Shown piece after piece: positions 1 through 8,242 of a stretch of 40,744 nucleotides of DNA. Source of the DNA: Methanothrix sp. (GTDB lineage Archaea > Halobacteriota > Methanosarcinia > Methanotrichales > Methanotrichaceae); NCBI GenBank assembly GCA_017994055.1, contig JAGOLL010000015.1, forward strand, positions 1-40,744, given 5' to 3'. Position 1 is the first letter of the stretch; every line of letters starts with the position of its first letter. The position numbers and the translations under genes were made by a program. The notes under the pieces were generated by a model, which saw nothing but the letters and a program-made list of their open reading frames with translations, did not search any database and had not been told where the DNA came from.

Positions 1-1
1 C

Positions 2-1012
2 CTTCCCGGATTTGATCGCGCCGCCATGGACGGCTTTGCGGTTCGATCCGAGGAGACCAAGGGCGCCCGTCCCCATGCTCCTGTATTTCTGGAGAGATTT
101 GAGCCCGTCAGGACTGGCATGCCTGTTCCTGCTCAATACGATGCTGTGGTGATGCTTGAGGATTCCATACTGCGGGGCGGTATACTGGAGACCACGGCTC
201 AGCTCCATCCTTTCAAGAACGTCTCCCGCATAGGAGAGGACATAGCAGCTGGGGAAAAGATCTTTTCCCGGGGGCATACTCTGAGGCCGCCAGATCTGTC
301 TCTTCTATCCGCTTTAGCTATAGAACAGGTAGAGGTCTATCAGAGGCCGAAGGTGGCCATCATCCCCACGGGAGGGGAGCTGCTGGATATAGGCTCGCGT
401 CCCCTTCAGCCGGGGGAGGCTTATGAGATCAACTCCATTATGGCCCGGCTCTATGCCCAGAAGTGGGGGGCATCAGTGCACAAGACGGATATAATTCCTG
501 ATGATGAGGATCTCATTCGCGAGGCCATAGCCGCAAACCAAAAAGCCGATCTGATCATCATCATCGGCGGGACATCGGTGGGAGAGAAGGATTATGTGCC
601 CCGAATCCTGGCCGAGATGGGTGAGCTGCTGGTTCATGGAGTGCGCCTGCAGCCGGGAAAGCCCACCGCCATAGGCTTTGTGGCAGAAAAGCCCGTGGTC
701 TGCCTGCCCGGCTATCCCGTGGCCATGCTCTTCGATCTCTACCTATTCGTTCGCCCCGCTCTGCAGAGGATCGGCAATCGTTGCGATCCTCAGCCCAAGG
801 TCAGGGCGGCCCTGACCAGGAAGATCCCCTCCCGACCTGGATATCTCAGTCTGGTGAGGGTGGTCCTGCAGGGAGAGCAGGCTGAGCCCATCATGATCTC
901 CGGGGCGGGAATCCTAAGTTCCGTGGCCAGGGCGGATGGATTTGTGCTGGTGTCCGAGGCCAAGGAAGGGCTGGAGGCGGGGGAGACGGTGGATGTGTTC
1001 ATATTCGAGTAG
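2..1012 (+). CDS. moeA: Molybdopterin molybdenumtransferase MoeA (5' end cut by window edge)
   Basis: MoeA inserts molybdate (or tungstate) into adenylated molybdopterin, the last step of Mo/W cofactor synthesis; methanogens need this cofactor for formylmethanofuran dehydrogenase. The frame is open from base 2 and reads LPGFDRAAMDGFAVRS, the usual MoeA start of domain III, so the ATG at 26 is internal and the first few dozen codons lie off the window. Visible motifs are the molybdopterin-binding GGTSVGEKDYVP (near codon 190 counted from the ATG at 26), PGKPTAIGF and LPGYPVAMLF, followed by the C-terminal beta-barrel domain IV. The gene converges on rps3ae, with an inverted repeat between them. 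Identification is firm. Whether it prefers Mo or W cannot be read from the sequence. Confidence 0.95.
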   Translation, partial: LPGFDRAAMDGFAVRSEETKGARPHAPVFLERFEPVRTGMPVPAQYDAVVMLEDSILRGGILETTAQLHPFKNVSRIGEDIAAGEKIFSRGHTLRPPDLSLLSALAIEQVEVYQRPKVAIIPTGGELLDIGSRPLQPGEAYEINSIMARLYAQKWGASVHKTDIIPDDEDLIREAIAANQKADLIIIIGGTSVGEKDYVPRILAEMGELLVHGVRLQPGKPTAIGFVAEKPVVCLPGYPVAMLFDLYLFVRPALQRIGNRCDPQPKVRAALTRKIPSRPGYLSLVRVVLQGEQAEPIMISGAGILSSVARADGFVLVSEAKEGLEAGETVDVFIFE

Positions 1013-1084
1013 CATGAAAAAGTCATCTTTGAGTAGAATGCAAAAGAGTGCAGAGGAAGATAAAATCGCAGCGATAATTTTTTA

Positions 1085-1112
1085 GAGGCTCAACCATAAT
1101 CTATTGAGCCTC
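1085..1112. terminator. Inverted repeat between convergent moeA and rps3ae
   Basis: GAGGCTCAA (1085-1093) and TTGAGCCTC (1104-1112) form a perfect 9-bp stem with a 10-nt loop. A T5 run follows on the plus strand at about 1119-1123. Its place between two convergent genes fits a terminator or mRNA 3'-end structure. Function is inferred from position and shape only. Confidence 0.55.
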
Positions 1113-1204
1113 AATCTCATTTTTGCCCTGCATCTGGAAAAGACGTGCAAGCCGGCCCTTTGGGGTTCGGCTCACAGGAAACGCTCAAAGAGATCGTCTG
1201 CAAA

Positions 1205-1831
1205 TCAGGCGGTTGGAGCTTGAGGCGCAGGCGAGGGTGCCGATGATATGCTGGGCTCGGTTACAATCTCTGTCTTGCGCACTTCCACCCGTCGCAGAGG
1301 GTAGATCATCTTGGCCTCTTTATAGATATCTAATGAGATCTTGCCCCCTACTGCATCCTGTATCAGCTGATTCAGGTCCAGGCTCTTGGATCTCTCCAGG
1401 ATAACTCTTTTGGACAGCTCACGAATGCTCTTGACCTGGTTGGCCCTGGCTCTCTTCACCGTGAAACAGCTGGGCTTGACCCTCACCTGGTAGCCGTCGG
1501 TGGTGGTAACATCCACAATGGCATCTATTCTGGATGTCCTTCTCTTGACCAGCGAACGCAGATAATCGGAGGTCATCTCGTGGCCTAGGAATTTGGTATA
1601 AGCCGAATCCCCGGCAACGCTATCTACTCTGAACTTGAGCTTGGTATTCTGCTTAGAGAAATTGTTGGTCAAATCCCCCAGGGTAGTCTCAACAATCCTG
1701 CCTACGATCCTCTCCGGATCATTGGCGATGGTCTCACCAAAGGGAGACCTGCCGAACATCTCCGGGCTTACAACCTTATACCACAGCTTGGCCTTTCTGC
1801 TGTCGGCCTTTCTTTGTGATCTTCTAGCCAA
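1205..1831 (-). CDS. rps3ae: 30S ribosomal protein eS1 (S3Ae)
   Basis: Archaeal/eukaryotic small-subunit protein eS1, which sits near the mRNA exit platform of the 30S subunit. The 208-residue product has the family's basic N-terminus (MARRSQRKADSRKAKLWYKV), a conserved GRIVETTLGDL segment and the KMIYPLRRVEVRKTE block near the C-terminus, and is of normal length. The start is TTG at 1831-1829, preceded by the strong Shine-Dalgarno sequence GGAGGATGA. The product begins as expected for the family from that TTG, so I accept the non-ATG start. The gene has its own TATA element (1878-1887) and appears monocistronic, converging on moeA. Confidence 0.95.
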   Translation of the reverse strand: MARRSQRKADSRKAKLWYKVVSPEMFGRSPFGETIANDPERIVGRIVETTLGDLTNNFSKQNTKLKFRVDSVAGDSAYTKFLGHEMTSDYLRSLVKRRTSRIDAIVDVTTTDGYQVRVKPSCFTVKRARANQVKSIRELSKRVILERSKSLDLNQLIQDAVGGKISLDIYKEAKMIYPLRRVEVRKTEIVTEPSISSAPSPAPQAPTA

Positions 1832-1877
1832 TAGTCATCCTCCAAGATAATATTGATCCGAAGACCGTGCATGCTCA

Positions 1878-1887
1878 CTCTATTTAA
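1878..1887 (-). promoter_or_regulatory. TATA-like promoter element of rps3ae
   Basis: On the minus strand this reads TTTAAATAG within GGTTTAAATAGAG. A start site about 25 nt downstream would fall near 1855, leaving a short leader that holds the GGAGGATGA ribosome-binding site before the TTG at 1831. Seen by eye, not scored with a matrix. Confidence 0.5.
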
Positions 1888-1912
1888 ACCGATCGCCTAA
1901 AAAAAAGTGATA

Positions 1913-3367
1913 TCAATCGTCCGGCCAGACATAGATGTAGATATAATTGGACCAGTCATTGCTGTGGTAGCTCAAAATATGCCAGCCGAGATCATCTCCC
2001 CTAAACCAGGTCTGGTGCCATCCTTTGCTTTTATATCCAAAGTCCCTTACATCAGGAGAGCAGAAGCTGCTTTCTCTGCTGCTACAAGTCTTCCACTCAA
2101 ATGACCAGTAATTGCCGGGACGGCTAATCTTGGACCAGAGTGGCAGCCATTGGCCGCAAAATACTCCCGCCACAGTCTTCAGCTCTCCCGGACATCTCTG
2201 GACAAAATACTCATTGCATTTGCAGACAGATGGACGGGGATAGACGGCATTGTAGCCTCCAGCCATATATCCTGCCGGAGTGCTGCCTGCAAAGGAAGCG
2301 GAAGATGAGGGCAGAGGTGCGCTATATGGTGAAATGCCGACAACGCCGCCGACAATCATGGTAGAGCTGGTGAAGGCGGCGGCAGCAGTGTTCTGGCTTG
2401 CTGGAGGATAGAGATTGAAGTCGGGCATCATCAAGCCTTCTTCCTCCGGTTTGGGTGGATTAGGCCCGGACGCTATGCCGGAGTATCTGCTCTTATAAAC
2501 CTCAGGGGATCCGCCATAGCCCGATGAGGCATGGTCGGGATAGACATAGATGTAGATGTAGTTGGACCAAAGGCCGCTGTTATAGCAGAGGATATGCCAT
2601 CCCGGCACATCTCCACCAAACCAGCCCTTCTTCCATCCCATGCCGGTCCAGCCCAGATAATGCACATAGGGCCTGGACTGCCCGGGATACCATTCATAAA
2701 CAAAGAAGTTCCCGCTTGCCCTTATGTCCGCCCAGAGTGGAAGAGATCCCCCATAGCTGCATCCTCCCACGGTATGAATACCGGATGAGGTCTGCACATA
2801 AAATCGGTTGGATGAGGCCATAGAGCTGGGGTAGTACCAGGCACCTGAGCTCCTCTCCGGGCTCTGGAGGGCCGGCTGAAGGGTAGCCTGCGGCCCTTGC
2901 TGGGCGGGATAAGCTGCCCCGGACCGGTCCATTTCTTGAGATGGGAAAGGCTCATAATCCCATGCCATCCCCGCCGCCTCCCCGGGTGATGAGGCAGATG
3001 CGAATTCCAGGCTCCCATCCGGAGCAAAGCCATCCATCTGGGGCAGAGACAATCCCAGCATCTCTGCCGTCAATTGCTCTTCCACCGGCCCCTTGATCTG
3101 GGGTGCCTGGGGGGAGAGCACCTCTTCCTCTGGATATGCACCGGTTGCAGGGTTGCTATGATAGAACTGCAGCGGCAGGATCGATTGCTGTTCCGCTCCC
3201 AAATCCGAACCCGGTGCCGGCTGAATTCGGGCCGCATCCATTTCTGTGGAATATCCCTGCTGCAACCATGGATCGGATGTATCCGATATGCCTACGCCGC
3301 CCACTGAACCCAGGGCAGCATTGACCATGACCAAGAAAGCAACTGATAATATTAAATAAAGCCTCAT
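1913..3367 (-). CDS. Secreted protein with two Trp/Tyr-rich domain copies, unknown function
   Basis: I do not recognise a named family. The 484-residue product starts with a signal peptide (MRLYLILSVAFLVMVNAALG), so it is probably exported. I chose the ATG at 3367 over an upstream in-frame codon because GGAGTGG precedes it and it begins the signal peptide. Residues about 20-185 are low-complexity, rich in Pro, Ser, Gln and Ala. A domain of about 90 residues then occurs twice, at about 189-278 and 387-484, joined by a Pro/Ser/Ala-rich linker. Both copies share LPLW, a GN-aromatic segment, GWHIL and WSNYIYIYV followed by x-P-D. The aromatic-rich repeats suggest an extracellular binding or surface-layer-associated module, but that is inference. 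There is no catalytic signature and no C-terminal membrane anchor. Confidence 0.8.
   Translation of the reverse strand: MRLYLILSVAFLVMVNAALGSVGGVGISDTSDPWLQQGYSTEMDAARIQPAPGSDLGAEQQSILPLQFYHSNPATGAYPEEEVLSPQAPQIKGPVEEQLTAEMLGLSLPQMDGFAPDGSLEFASASSPGEAAGMAWDYEPFPSQEMDRSGAAYPAQQGPQATLQPALQSPERSSGAWYYPSSMASSNRFYVQTSSGIHTVGGCSYGGSLPLWADIRASGNFFVYEWYPGQSRPYVHYLGWTGMGWKKGWFGGDVPGWHILCYNSGLWSNYIYIYVYPDHASSGYGGSPEVYKSRYSGIASGPNPPKPEEEGLMMPDFNLYPPASQNTAAAAFTSSTMIVGGVVGISPYSAPLPSSSASFAGSTPAGYMAGGYNAVYPRPSVCKCNEYFVQRCPGELKTVAGVFCGQWLPLWSKISRPGNYWSFEWKTCSSRESSFCSPDVRDFGYKSKGWHQTWFRGDDLGWHILSYHSNDWSNYIYIYVWPDD
1916..2209 (-). repeat. Second (C-terminal) copy of the Trp/Tyr-rich domain
   Basis: Encodes the copy beginning YFVQRCPGELKTV and ending WSNYIYIYVWPDD. 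It has extra Cys residues (SSFCSPD region) compared with the first copy. Confidence 0.8.
2534..2803 (-). repeat. First copy of the Trp/Tyr-rich domain
   Basis: Encodes the copy beginning FYVQTSSGIHTVGGC and ending WSNYIYIYVYPD. It is shorter than the second copy by a few residues in the middle. Confidence 0.8.
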
Positions 3368-3562
3368 GCACCCCACTCCTCTTTCTGCTCCGGTTAAGCT
3401 ATTATCTTTTAAATCTTTTAGCATCCTTTATCTATTTAACACTTGGGTTTGATGATCCGAGATCAGTGAGCCAATTGAGCTATAATAATATTAAACCATT
3501 TGCGTAAAAATGACAAAATAGACAAAATAATATATCTCAAACAAACCTTAAACAAAAAAGGA

Positions 3563-4327
3563 CTAGAGACCGCCGCCCCGGCTCCAATTATTTCTGACCA
3601 TCTCCGCCAGACGGGGATTGTCAAACTGGTTGTAGATATCCAGGTCAGTGGTGTAGCCAATAAATGGATCAATGGTTCCCTTCTCCAGATTCATTATCCA
3701 GATCTGGAGCTCTTTCTCCTCAGACTGCTCTCCTCTCTCCCGGAAGAACTGGACAAAGGGCTCCAGGCTCTCGCTGCTCGGTACCAGTATGATGCAATCT
3801 GATCCGCTCTCGACCCTATACTCATCGATGTTCAGAGATCTTATGCTTGCCACAGCATAGACCTCAGCCTTTCTCTTCTCTGCAGAGAAGGTCATATGCG
3901 CCCCTCTCTCGGCCAGAAGATCATAGCCTGCATCGGACATGAACTCCTTTAATCTGTGCTTCATGCAGTCGATGAGCATGTCTCGAAGGGCAGGAACGGA
4001 GCGGAGAAACCGGCTGGAGGCATTGGCAAAGTCCTGCCGGCTGTACTTTTTGGTATGCAGGAAATGGAATATCCGGCCGTTCATCTGGGTGTAAGTGTCA
4101 AGGGCTGGTAGATTGAAGAACAAGGGCTCTTTGCTCATCATGCTGGCGAAGATGCCCGGTGCGATTCTCGGTCCAACCTGCGCTGCCAACTCCCTCTCCG
4201 CCTCATGGCTGAGCCCGGCCGACTGGACGATATCATAAGTTCGGATCAGCAGCTCGCATCTGGCGATGATCTCCCTCTCGGAGAGAAGCTCCCGGAGCGG
4301 CCCGGCGATCTTTTCAATCTCTGACAT
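3563..4327 (-). CDS. Conserved protein of unknown function, downstream of mptA
   Basis: Not recognised. The 254-residue soluble product has no signal peptide or membrane segment. The N-terminal half is mostly helical and charged. The C-terminal half contains GAHMTFSAEKRKAEVYAVAS and ELQIWIMNLEKGTIDPF, alternating strand-like segments with acidic and lysine residues. The start is set at ATG 4327 (MSEIEK), 8 nt after GGAG; a TTG at 4348 and an ATG at 4345 lie upstream in frame but overlap the end of mptA. It is the third gene of a run with the 81-aa protein and mptA, so it is probably co-transcribed with them. A link to pterin metabolism would be guilt by association only. Confidence 0.75.
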   Translation of the reverse strand: MSEIEKIAGPLRELLSEREIIARCELLIRTYDIVQSAGLSHEAERELAAQVGPRIAPGIFASMMSKEPLFFNLPALDTYTQMNGRIFHFLHTKKYSRQDFANASSRFLRSVPALRDMLIDCMKHRLKEFMSDAGYDLLAERGAHMTFSAEKRKAEVYAVASIRSLNIDEYRVESGSDCIILVPSSESLEPFVQFFRERGEQSEEKELQIWIMNLEKGTIDPFIGYTTDLDIYNQFDNPRLAEMVRNNWSRGGGL

Positions 4328-4344
4328 TCTGCAGTCTCCTACCA

Positions 4345-5304
4345 TCAATTGCTTCCTTTAGCGCCGGCCAGCTCTGACCGAAGCTCGCCCATCTTGGCCG
4401 TCCTCTCGGCAAAGGCATTGTGCTGATGAATGCTCTCTTCATTGATCTGCTTGAGGGTGACTGCGGCATCATCCGGCAGATCGGAGAAGGCCGCCACCAG
4501 CTTCTGGGCCATGGTCCTGACGCAATCCTCCACGAACTTGGGATTGCTGTGTGCCCTCTTGACCACCACCGCTTCATCCGGGCGCTTGAGCAGACCAAAG
4601 ACCCTTGAACTCATGGACTCCTCTATGATCTTTATGATCCGATCTATAGAGACGCATCGACGGTCTCGAACCTCTATGGATATGCTTCCTCTGCCGCGCT
4701 GATTATGGGTGGCTATGGGAAGCCGATCGGCCAGATCTGAGGCCTCTTTTTCCGATATTCCCAATTTAGCCAGCTCTTCTCTAACCTCCTCTTTCATGAT
4801 CTCCTGGGCACAGGGACATGCAGTCATGCCCAGCACCTCCGCCCCTACCGTCTTTCTGACATACCCAGACGGGCCGGCCCTGGCTACCGCCTCGGCGAAG
4901 ATGTCCACCACCTCCTGGCAGTTGGCCTTTGTCACCGGCGTCTGTCGGCGCACGATGTACTCGCTCTTCATCTTCACCTCGGCCCTTGTGGCATACTCGT
5001 GCCGCAGGAGCAGCCTCTTGGCTATCTCCCCGCACAGCTCCTCTATCTCATAGACGGGTCGGTTTATGGCCTCCTCCAGGACCTCGTCAATGGCCTCGAA
5101 GTTGCGAGATAGATTGGCTCCCTTCCGGTCGGATGGCAGATCGACGAAAACCTCAAAATCGGATACAAGGACCACGGGGCGCTCGTCGTTACCCCTTTCC
5201 ACCTTCACCAGCTTCTTGACTCCAGTCACACCCACCCGGGTCAGATTAAAGGGATAATCCGGCTCACAGGCCTGAATGTCGGGCAAGCAGTGCACAGAAT
5301 TCAC
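4345..5304 (-). CDS. mptA: GTP cyclohydrolase MptA (FolE2-type, methanopterin synthesis)
   Basis: MptA is the Fe(II)-dependent archaeal GTP cyclohydrolase that makes 7,8-dihydroneopterin 2',3'-cyclic phosphate, the first step toward tetrahydromethanopterin. The 319-residue product matches the FolE2/MptA family: [14 protein letters not shown] near the N-terminus, SRNFEAIDE, the Cys-containing metal-site loop [12 protein letters not shown], and [14 protein letters not shown]. The start is GTG at 5304, which overlaps the stop of the upstream 81-aa gene as GTGA; the product begins in step with the family. It lies in a minus-strand operon and the next gene begins 17 nt beyond its stop. Family is firm. 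The exact product is assigned from archaeal knowledge. Confidence 0.93.
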   Translation of the reverse strand: MNSVHCLPDIQACEPDYPFNLTRVGVTGVKKLVKVERGNDERPVVLVSDFEVFVDLPSDRKGANLSRNFEAIDEVLEEAINRPVYEIEELCGEIAKRLLLRHEYATRAEVKMKSEYIVRRQTPVTKANCQEVVDIFAEAVARAGPSGYVRKTVGAEVLGMTACPCAQEIMKEEVREELAKLGISEKEASDLADRLPIATHNQRGRGSISIEVRDRRCVSIDRIIKIIEESMSSRVFGLLKRPDEAVVVKRAHSNPKFVEDCVRTMAQKLVAAFSDLPDDAAVTLKQINEESIHQHNAFAERTAKMGELRSELAGAKGSN

Positions 5305-5546
5305 CTTGGGATCAGCTCCATGTCCTCTTCTTCAGGCTGCAGGCCCTCCATATCGTCCAGACAGGAGATGAGCCGATCCACTTCCAGAATCATCTCATCC
5401 AGTGTATCGCAGATCCTCCGGTCCCGGTCATCCGATAAGAGGAAATCCCTTTCCATCTCCGCCGCTAGCTCTTGATCGTCCATATCCAGCAGCCGACATA
5501 TCCTTCTCTCCACATCCTTTGCATGGGTGGTAATGGATTCAGGCAT
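5301..5546 (-). CDS. Small acidic protein upstream of mptA
   Basis: An 81-residue acidic, probably all-helical protein ([18 protein letters not shown]-terminal [14 protein letters not shown]) with no recognised domain. Its stop overlaps the GTG of mptA by 4 nt, indicating translational coupling. The ATG at 5546 has no clear ribosome-binding site, and an AT-rich TATA-like stretch lies only about 10 nt upstream, so an internal start (for example Met-22, at 5483) is possible. Function unknown; it could be an adaptor or regulator of the pterin enzyme, which is speculation from context. Confidence 0.6.
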   Translation of the reverse strand: MPESITTHAKDVERRICRLLDMDDQELAAEMERDFLLSDDRDRRICDTLDEMILEVDRLISCLDDMEGLQPEEEDMELIPR

Positions 5547-5664
5547 ATATGGATATTTAAGCCAGGGATATTTGAGACTTTGCCAGGAAGCTTGCAGCCC
5601 AATCCTTCATCGGTCAGATATATCTATCCCTAGAGACCTCACCAGAATAAGAGGAGTTCTACTG

Positions 5665-6312
5665 ATGATCAAGCGTTGCCCTCAGCACGGATTATTCAGG
5701 GGAGAGCTTTGCCAGTGCGGCTCTGCCGGCCAGGTGCTATTAGACGATACCAAGACGGAGCAGCTGGGCCGGCTGGTGGCGGGCGGCCTGAGGCACTTTC
5801 CGTCGGATCTGGGCCTGCAGATGGACTCTCAGGGCTGGGTGGATCTGGCAAAGCTCGGACAGGCGGTATCATCCAGGCATCGCTGGGCGGATAAGGACCT
5901 GATCATTGCCCTGATCCAGTCCGATTCCAAGCAGAGATATGAGTTCAGGGGAGATCGGGTCCGGGCCAGGTACGGCCATTCAGTAGACGTCGATCTGGAC
6001 CATCCCGACAACAGTCGTCCTCTTCTCTACTACGGAGCCAGTGAGGAAGAGGCGGACAGGATACTGGAGATTGGAATAAAGCCGGCATCGCAAAGGTATG
6101 TTCACCTCTCCGGGACGGCAGAGAAGGCCTGGCATGTGGCCACATTTCGCACCGGCAATCCCAAGGTGATCCAGGTGGATGCTGCAGCAGCCCAGAGTTC
6201 GGGGGTAAAGATGATGAAGGTCAACGATGATATCGTCATCTCCGAGACCATTCCACCCATCTATCTCAGCCTTCTTTCCAGCAGGGACATCTCCAGGCAG
6301 GAAAAGCCTTGA
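5665..6312 (+). CDS. kptA: RNA 2'-phosphotransferase KptA (Tpt1)
   Basis: Tpt1/KptA removes an internal RNA 2'-phosphate using NAD+, releasing ADP-ribose 1'',2''-cyclic phosphate. The 215-residue product has the archaeal N-terminal Cys/His cluster (CPQHGLFRGELCQCG) and then the catalytic motifs: LRH (in AGGLRHFPSDLGL), RARYGHS, LYYGAS where most homologs have LYHGT, and RYVHLS. The start ATG at 5665 follows GAGGAG by 9 nt; the open frame continues upstream to 5527 without family similarity, so I exclude that part. The gene diverges from the mptA operon. In archaea the physiological substrate is not settled, because no archaeal RNA ligase is known that leaves the 2'-phosphate. Confidence 0.92.
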   Translation: MIKRCPQHGLFRGELCQCGSAGQVLLDDTKTEQLGRLVAGGLRHFPSDLGLQMDSQGWVDLAKLGQAVSSRHRWADKDLIIALIQSDSKQRYEFRGDRVRARYGHSVDVDLDHPDNSRPLLYYGASEEEADRILEIGIKPASQRYVHLSGTAEKAWHVATFRTGNPKVIQVDAAAAQSSGVKMMKVNDDIVISETIPPIYLSLLSSRDISRQEKP

Positions 6313-6337
6313 AGGCCAAACCGACGGCCTCCAGGCT

Positions 6338-6949
6338 CTAGCGTCCGAAGCGTCTATCTCTGCTCTGGCAGTCCCGGATGGCCCGCAGAAAATCGATCTT
6401 TCTCATGGCCGGCCAGTTGACATCGGTAAAATAGAGTTCTGAATAGGCTGCCTGCCAGATCATAAAGTCGCTCAGCCTCTTTCCTCCCGCCCTGATCACC
6501 AGATCCGGCTTCTGGCAGAACCTCAGATGGGACTCTATTGTCCTCTCATCGATCCGGTTGCCATCAATTTTGCCCTCCTCCACCTCTCTTAGGATGCTCC
6601 TGAATGCCTCCACCACCTCCCTCTTTCCTCCGTAGCCCAGGGAGATGTCCACCTTGAGGGATCCTATGGTTCCGGTCCGGACCACATCCTCAGCCGTGTG
6701 CAGACTGATCCTTGCCGGATAGCTGGCCAGCAGTCCCTGCAGGAGGCGGCAGAGGCCCGGCTGGTCATCGCTGACATAAAGTATGAGTGCGGAAAGGCCA
6801 ATGGACCGGCTCCAATCCAGAAGCTGGCATAGGCGGCTTAATCCATTTCCGGAGAGATCTGCACTGCCCAGGACTACAGCTACGCAGCCGGGCAGATTCG
6901 ACTTGCTTATGCTGGATTTCAGCAGGTGCTCATAGACGCGGCGTATCAT
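6338..6949 (-). CDS. Divergent cis-prenyltransferase (UppS-like) lacking the DGN motif
   Basis: Undecaprenyl-diphosphate-synthase-like proteins extend allylic diphosphates in cis to make the lipid carriers of glycosylation. The C-terminal half is typical: SLGYGGKREVVEA, then PDLVIRAGGKRLSDFMIWQA and SELYFTDVNWP, which hold the isopentenyl-diphosphate-binding Arg residues. The N-terminal region aligns in order (RRVYEHLL, then LPGCVAVVLG), but the usual HVAIIMDGNGRWA is replaced by VAVVLGSADLSGNG, so the catalytic Asp of the DGN motif is absent. The start is set at ATG 6949 because it matches the family N-terminus and leaves a 64-bp divergent promoter region; an ATG at 7015 is in frame. It may be a non-catalytic partner of a canonical synthase elsewhere or have a changed activity. 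It is head to head with the DUF92 gene. Confidence 0.8.
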   Translation of the reverse strand: MIRRVYEHLLKSSISKSNLPGCVAVVLGSADLSGNGLSRLCQLLDWSRSIGLSALILYVSDDQPGLCRLLQGLLASYPARISLHTAEDVVRTGTIGSLKVDISLGYGGKREVVEAFRSILREVEEGKIDGNRIDERTIESHLRFCQKPDLVIRAGGKRLSDFMIWQAAYSELYFTDVNWPAMRKIDFLRAIRDCQSRDRRFGR

Positions 6950-7013
6950 GATCGGATCCGCGGTTTGGATTCCATAGGCAAAGTATTTTTGTGAGCAATA
7001 TAGTCCCCTAGCC
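6950..7013. promoter_or_regulatory. Short divergent promoter region between UppS-like and DUF92 genes
   Basis: This 64-bp AT-rich interval has a TATA-like CTATATTGC on the minus strand (about 6993-7001) and GTATTTTTGTG on the plus strand (about 6979-6989). Each lies about 25-40 bp from the proposed starts, so the plus gene may be leaderless. The elements overlap, implying linked expression. Identified by eye. Confidence 0.35.
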
Positions 7014-8219
7014 ATGCAGCGAGAAGATGCCGCCAGGCTTGCCATCGGATTGATGGTTCTGCTTCTTCCCAGCCTTGGAGCTTATACCGTCCTTCCTCTG
7101 GCAGGATTCTTCCTCCTGGACCGGACAACCCGTCTGCTCTCGGCCTCTCTGGCCATGCTCCTGATAATGAGGCCTCTTCTCGCCCTCACTGACACCAACC
7201 TTCCCCAATATGTCATAGCCATATCCTTTGTGGCAGCAGCCTTCTCTCCCCTTGCCTTCCGCAAGTTTGATTCCCTGGCCGGGAGCATCATCTATCTCTT
7301 CATCAACATCGGCCTGGGCTATCCCATCGCGAGCCTGATCTCAGGAGGTGCGATCTCCTCCGAGAGAATACTCTTTCTGGTGATACTGGGCGGCCTGTCC
7401 GGAGCCTTTCTGCACCATGCCTCCAGGGAGCGCGACTTTACCGTGCCCTTTGGAACAGCCATGGTCATGTGGCTCTTCTCCTTCGACTACCCCCTTCCCG
7501 AGCTGCAGAGGATACTGCTCATCTGCATCTTCGCCCTGGTCCTGGGAATGGGAGCCTACTGGGCCAAGGCGGCTGACTCGGATGCTGTGCTCAGCGAGAC
7601 CATTGTCTGCTTGCTGGTGATCCTCTTCGCCGGCCTCTCCTGGTTCATACTCCTCCTAGCCTTTTACCTCTTGGGAGGCGTATTCACACGCTACGGCTAC
7701 TCCCAAAAGGACAAGCTGGGAATAGCCCAGTCCCATTGCGGCAGGAGGGGCTATAAGAACGTCTACAGCAATAGCCTGGCTCCTTTAGTCCTGGCCATCC
7801 TCTACGGGGTTTACGGCCATGAAGTATTCATGTTTGCCTTTATTGCATCCGTTGCCACGGCCAATGGAGATACCCTGGCCAGCGAGATAGGGGAGACCAG
7901 CCGCTCCCGTCCCCGTCTTATCACCAACCTTATGGAGACAGAACCGGGAGTAGACGGAGGGGTGACGCCCCTGGGGGAGATGGCCTCCCTGGCCGGCTCA
8001 TTGATCATAGGTCTGCTGGCCACGGGAATGGGCATGGTGGGGATATCGGGTATCATAGTCGCCGCCCTGGGAGGATTTCTGGGCACCAACTTCGATAGCC
8101 TTTTGGGAGCCACATTGCAGAGTAGGGGGATTCTGAGCAACAACGGGGTGAACCTGGCCGCCACCGTCTTCGGCGCTCTGGTGGGCGGAGGGCTCTGGTT
8201 TATGCTGCAATTTATCTAG
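7014..8219 (+). CDS. DUF92 family integral membrane protein (VTE6-like)
   Basis: A 401-residue polytopic membrane protein with about ten hydrophobic segments. The conserved DUF92 signature is present: KNVYSNSLAPLVLAILYG, VATANGDTLASEIGET, GVDGGVTPLGEMASLAG and GTNFDSLLGATLQ, with the family's Asp/Asn-rich polar motifs. Characterised relatives include plant VTE6, a phytyl-phosphate kinase, so a CTP-dependent polyprenyl-phosphate kinase role is reasonable but not shown here. Its partner across the divergent promoter is a cis-prenyltransferase homolog, which supports work on isoprenoid phosphates. aroE begins 23 nt after its stop, so they may share a transcript. The start ATG at 7014 lacks a ribosome-binding site; Met-14 (7053) is an alternative. 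Confidence 0.88.
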   Translation: MQREDAARLAIGLMVLLLPSLGAYTVLPLAGFFLLDRTTRLLSASLAMLLIMRPLLALTDTNLPQYVIAISFVAAAFSPLAFRKFDSLAGSIIYLFINIGLGYPIASLISGGAISSERILFLVILGGLSGAFLHHASRERDFTVPFGTAMVMWLFSFDYPLPELQRILLICIFALVLGMGAYWAKAADSDAVLSETIVCLLVILFAGLSWFILLLAFYLLGGVFTRYGYSQKDKLGIAQSHCGRRGYKNVYSNSLAPLVLAILYGVYGHEVFMFAFIASVATANGDTLASEIGETSRSRPRLITNLMETEPGVDGGVTPLGEMASLAGSLIIGLLATGMGMVGISGIIVAALGGFLGTNFDSLLGATLQSRGILSNNGVNLAATVFGALVGGGLWFMLQFI

Positions 8220-8242
8220 AAAGAGGGTGCATCTCTTCTTCC

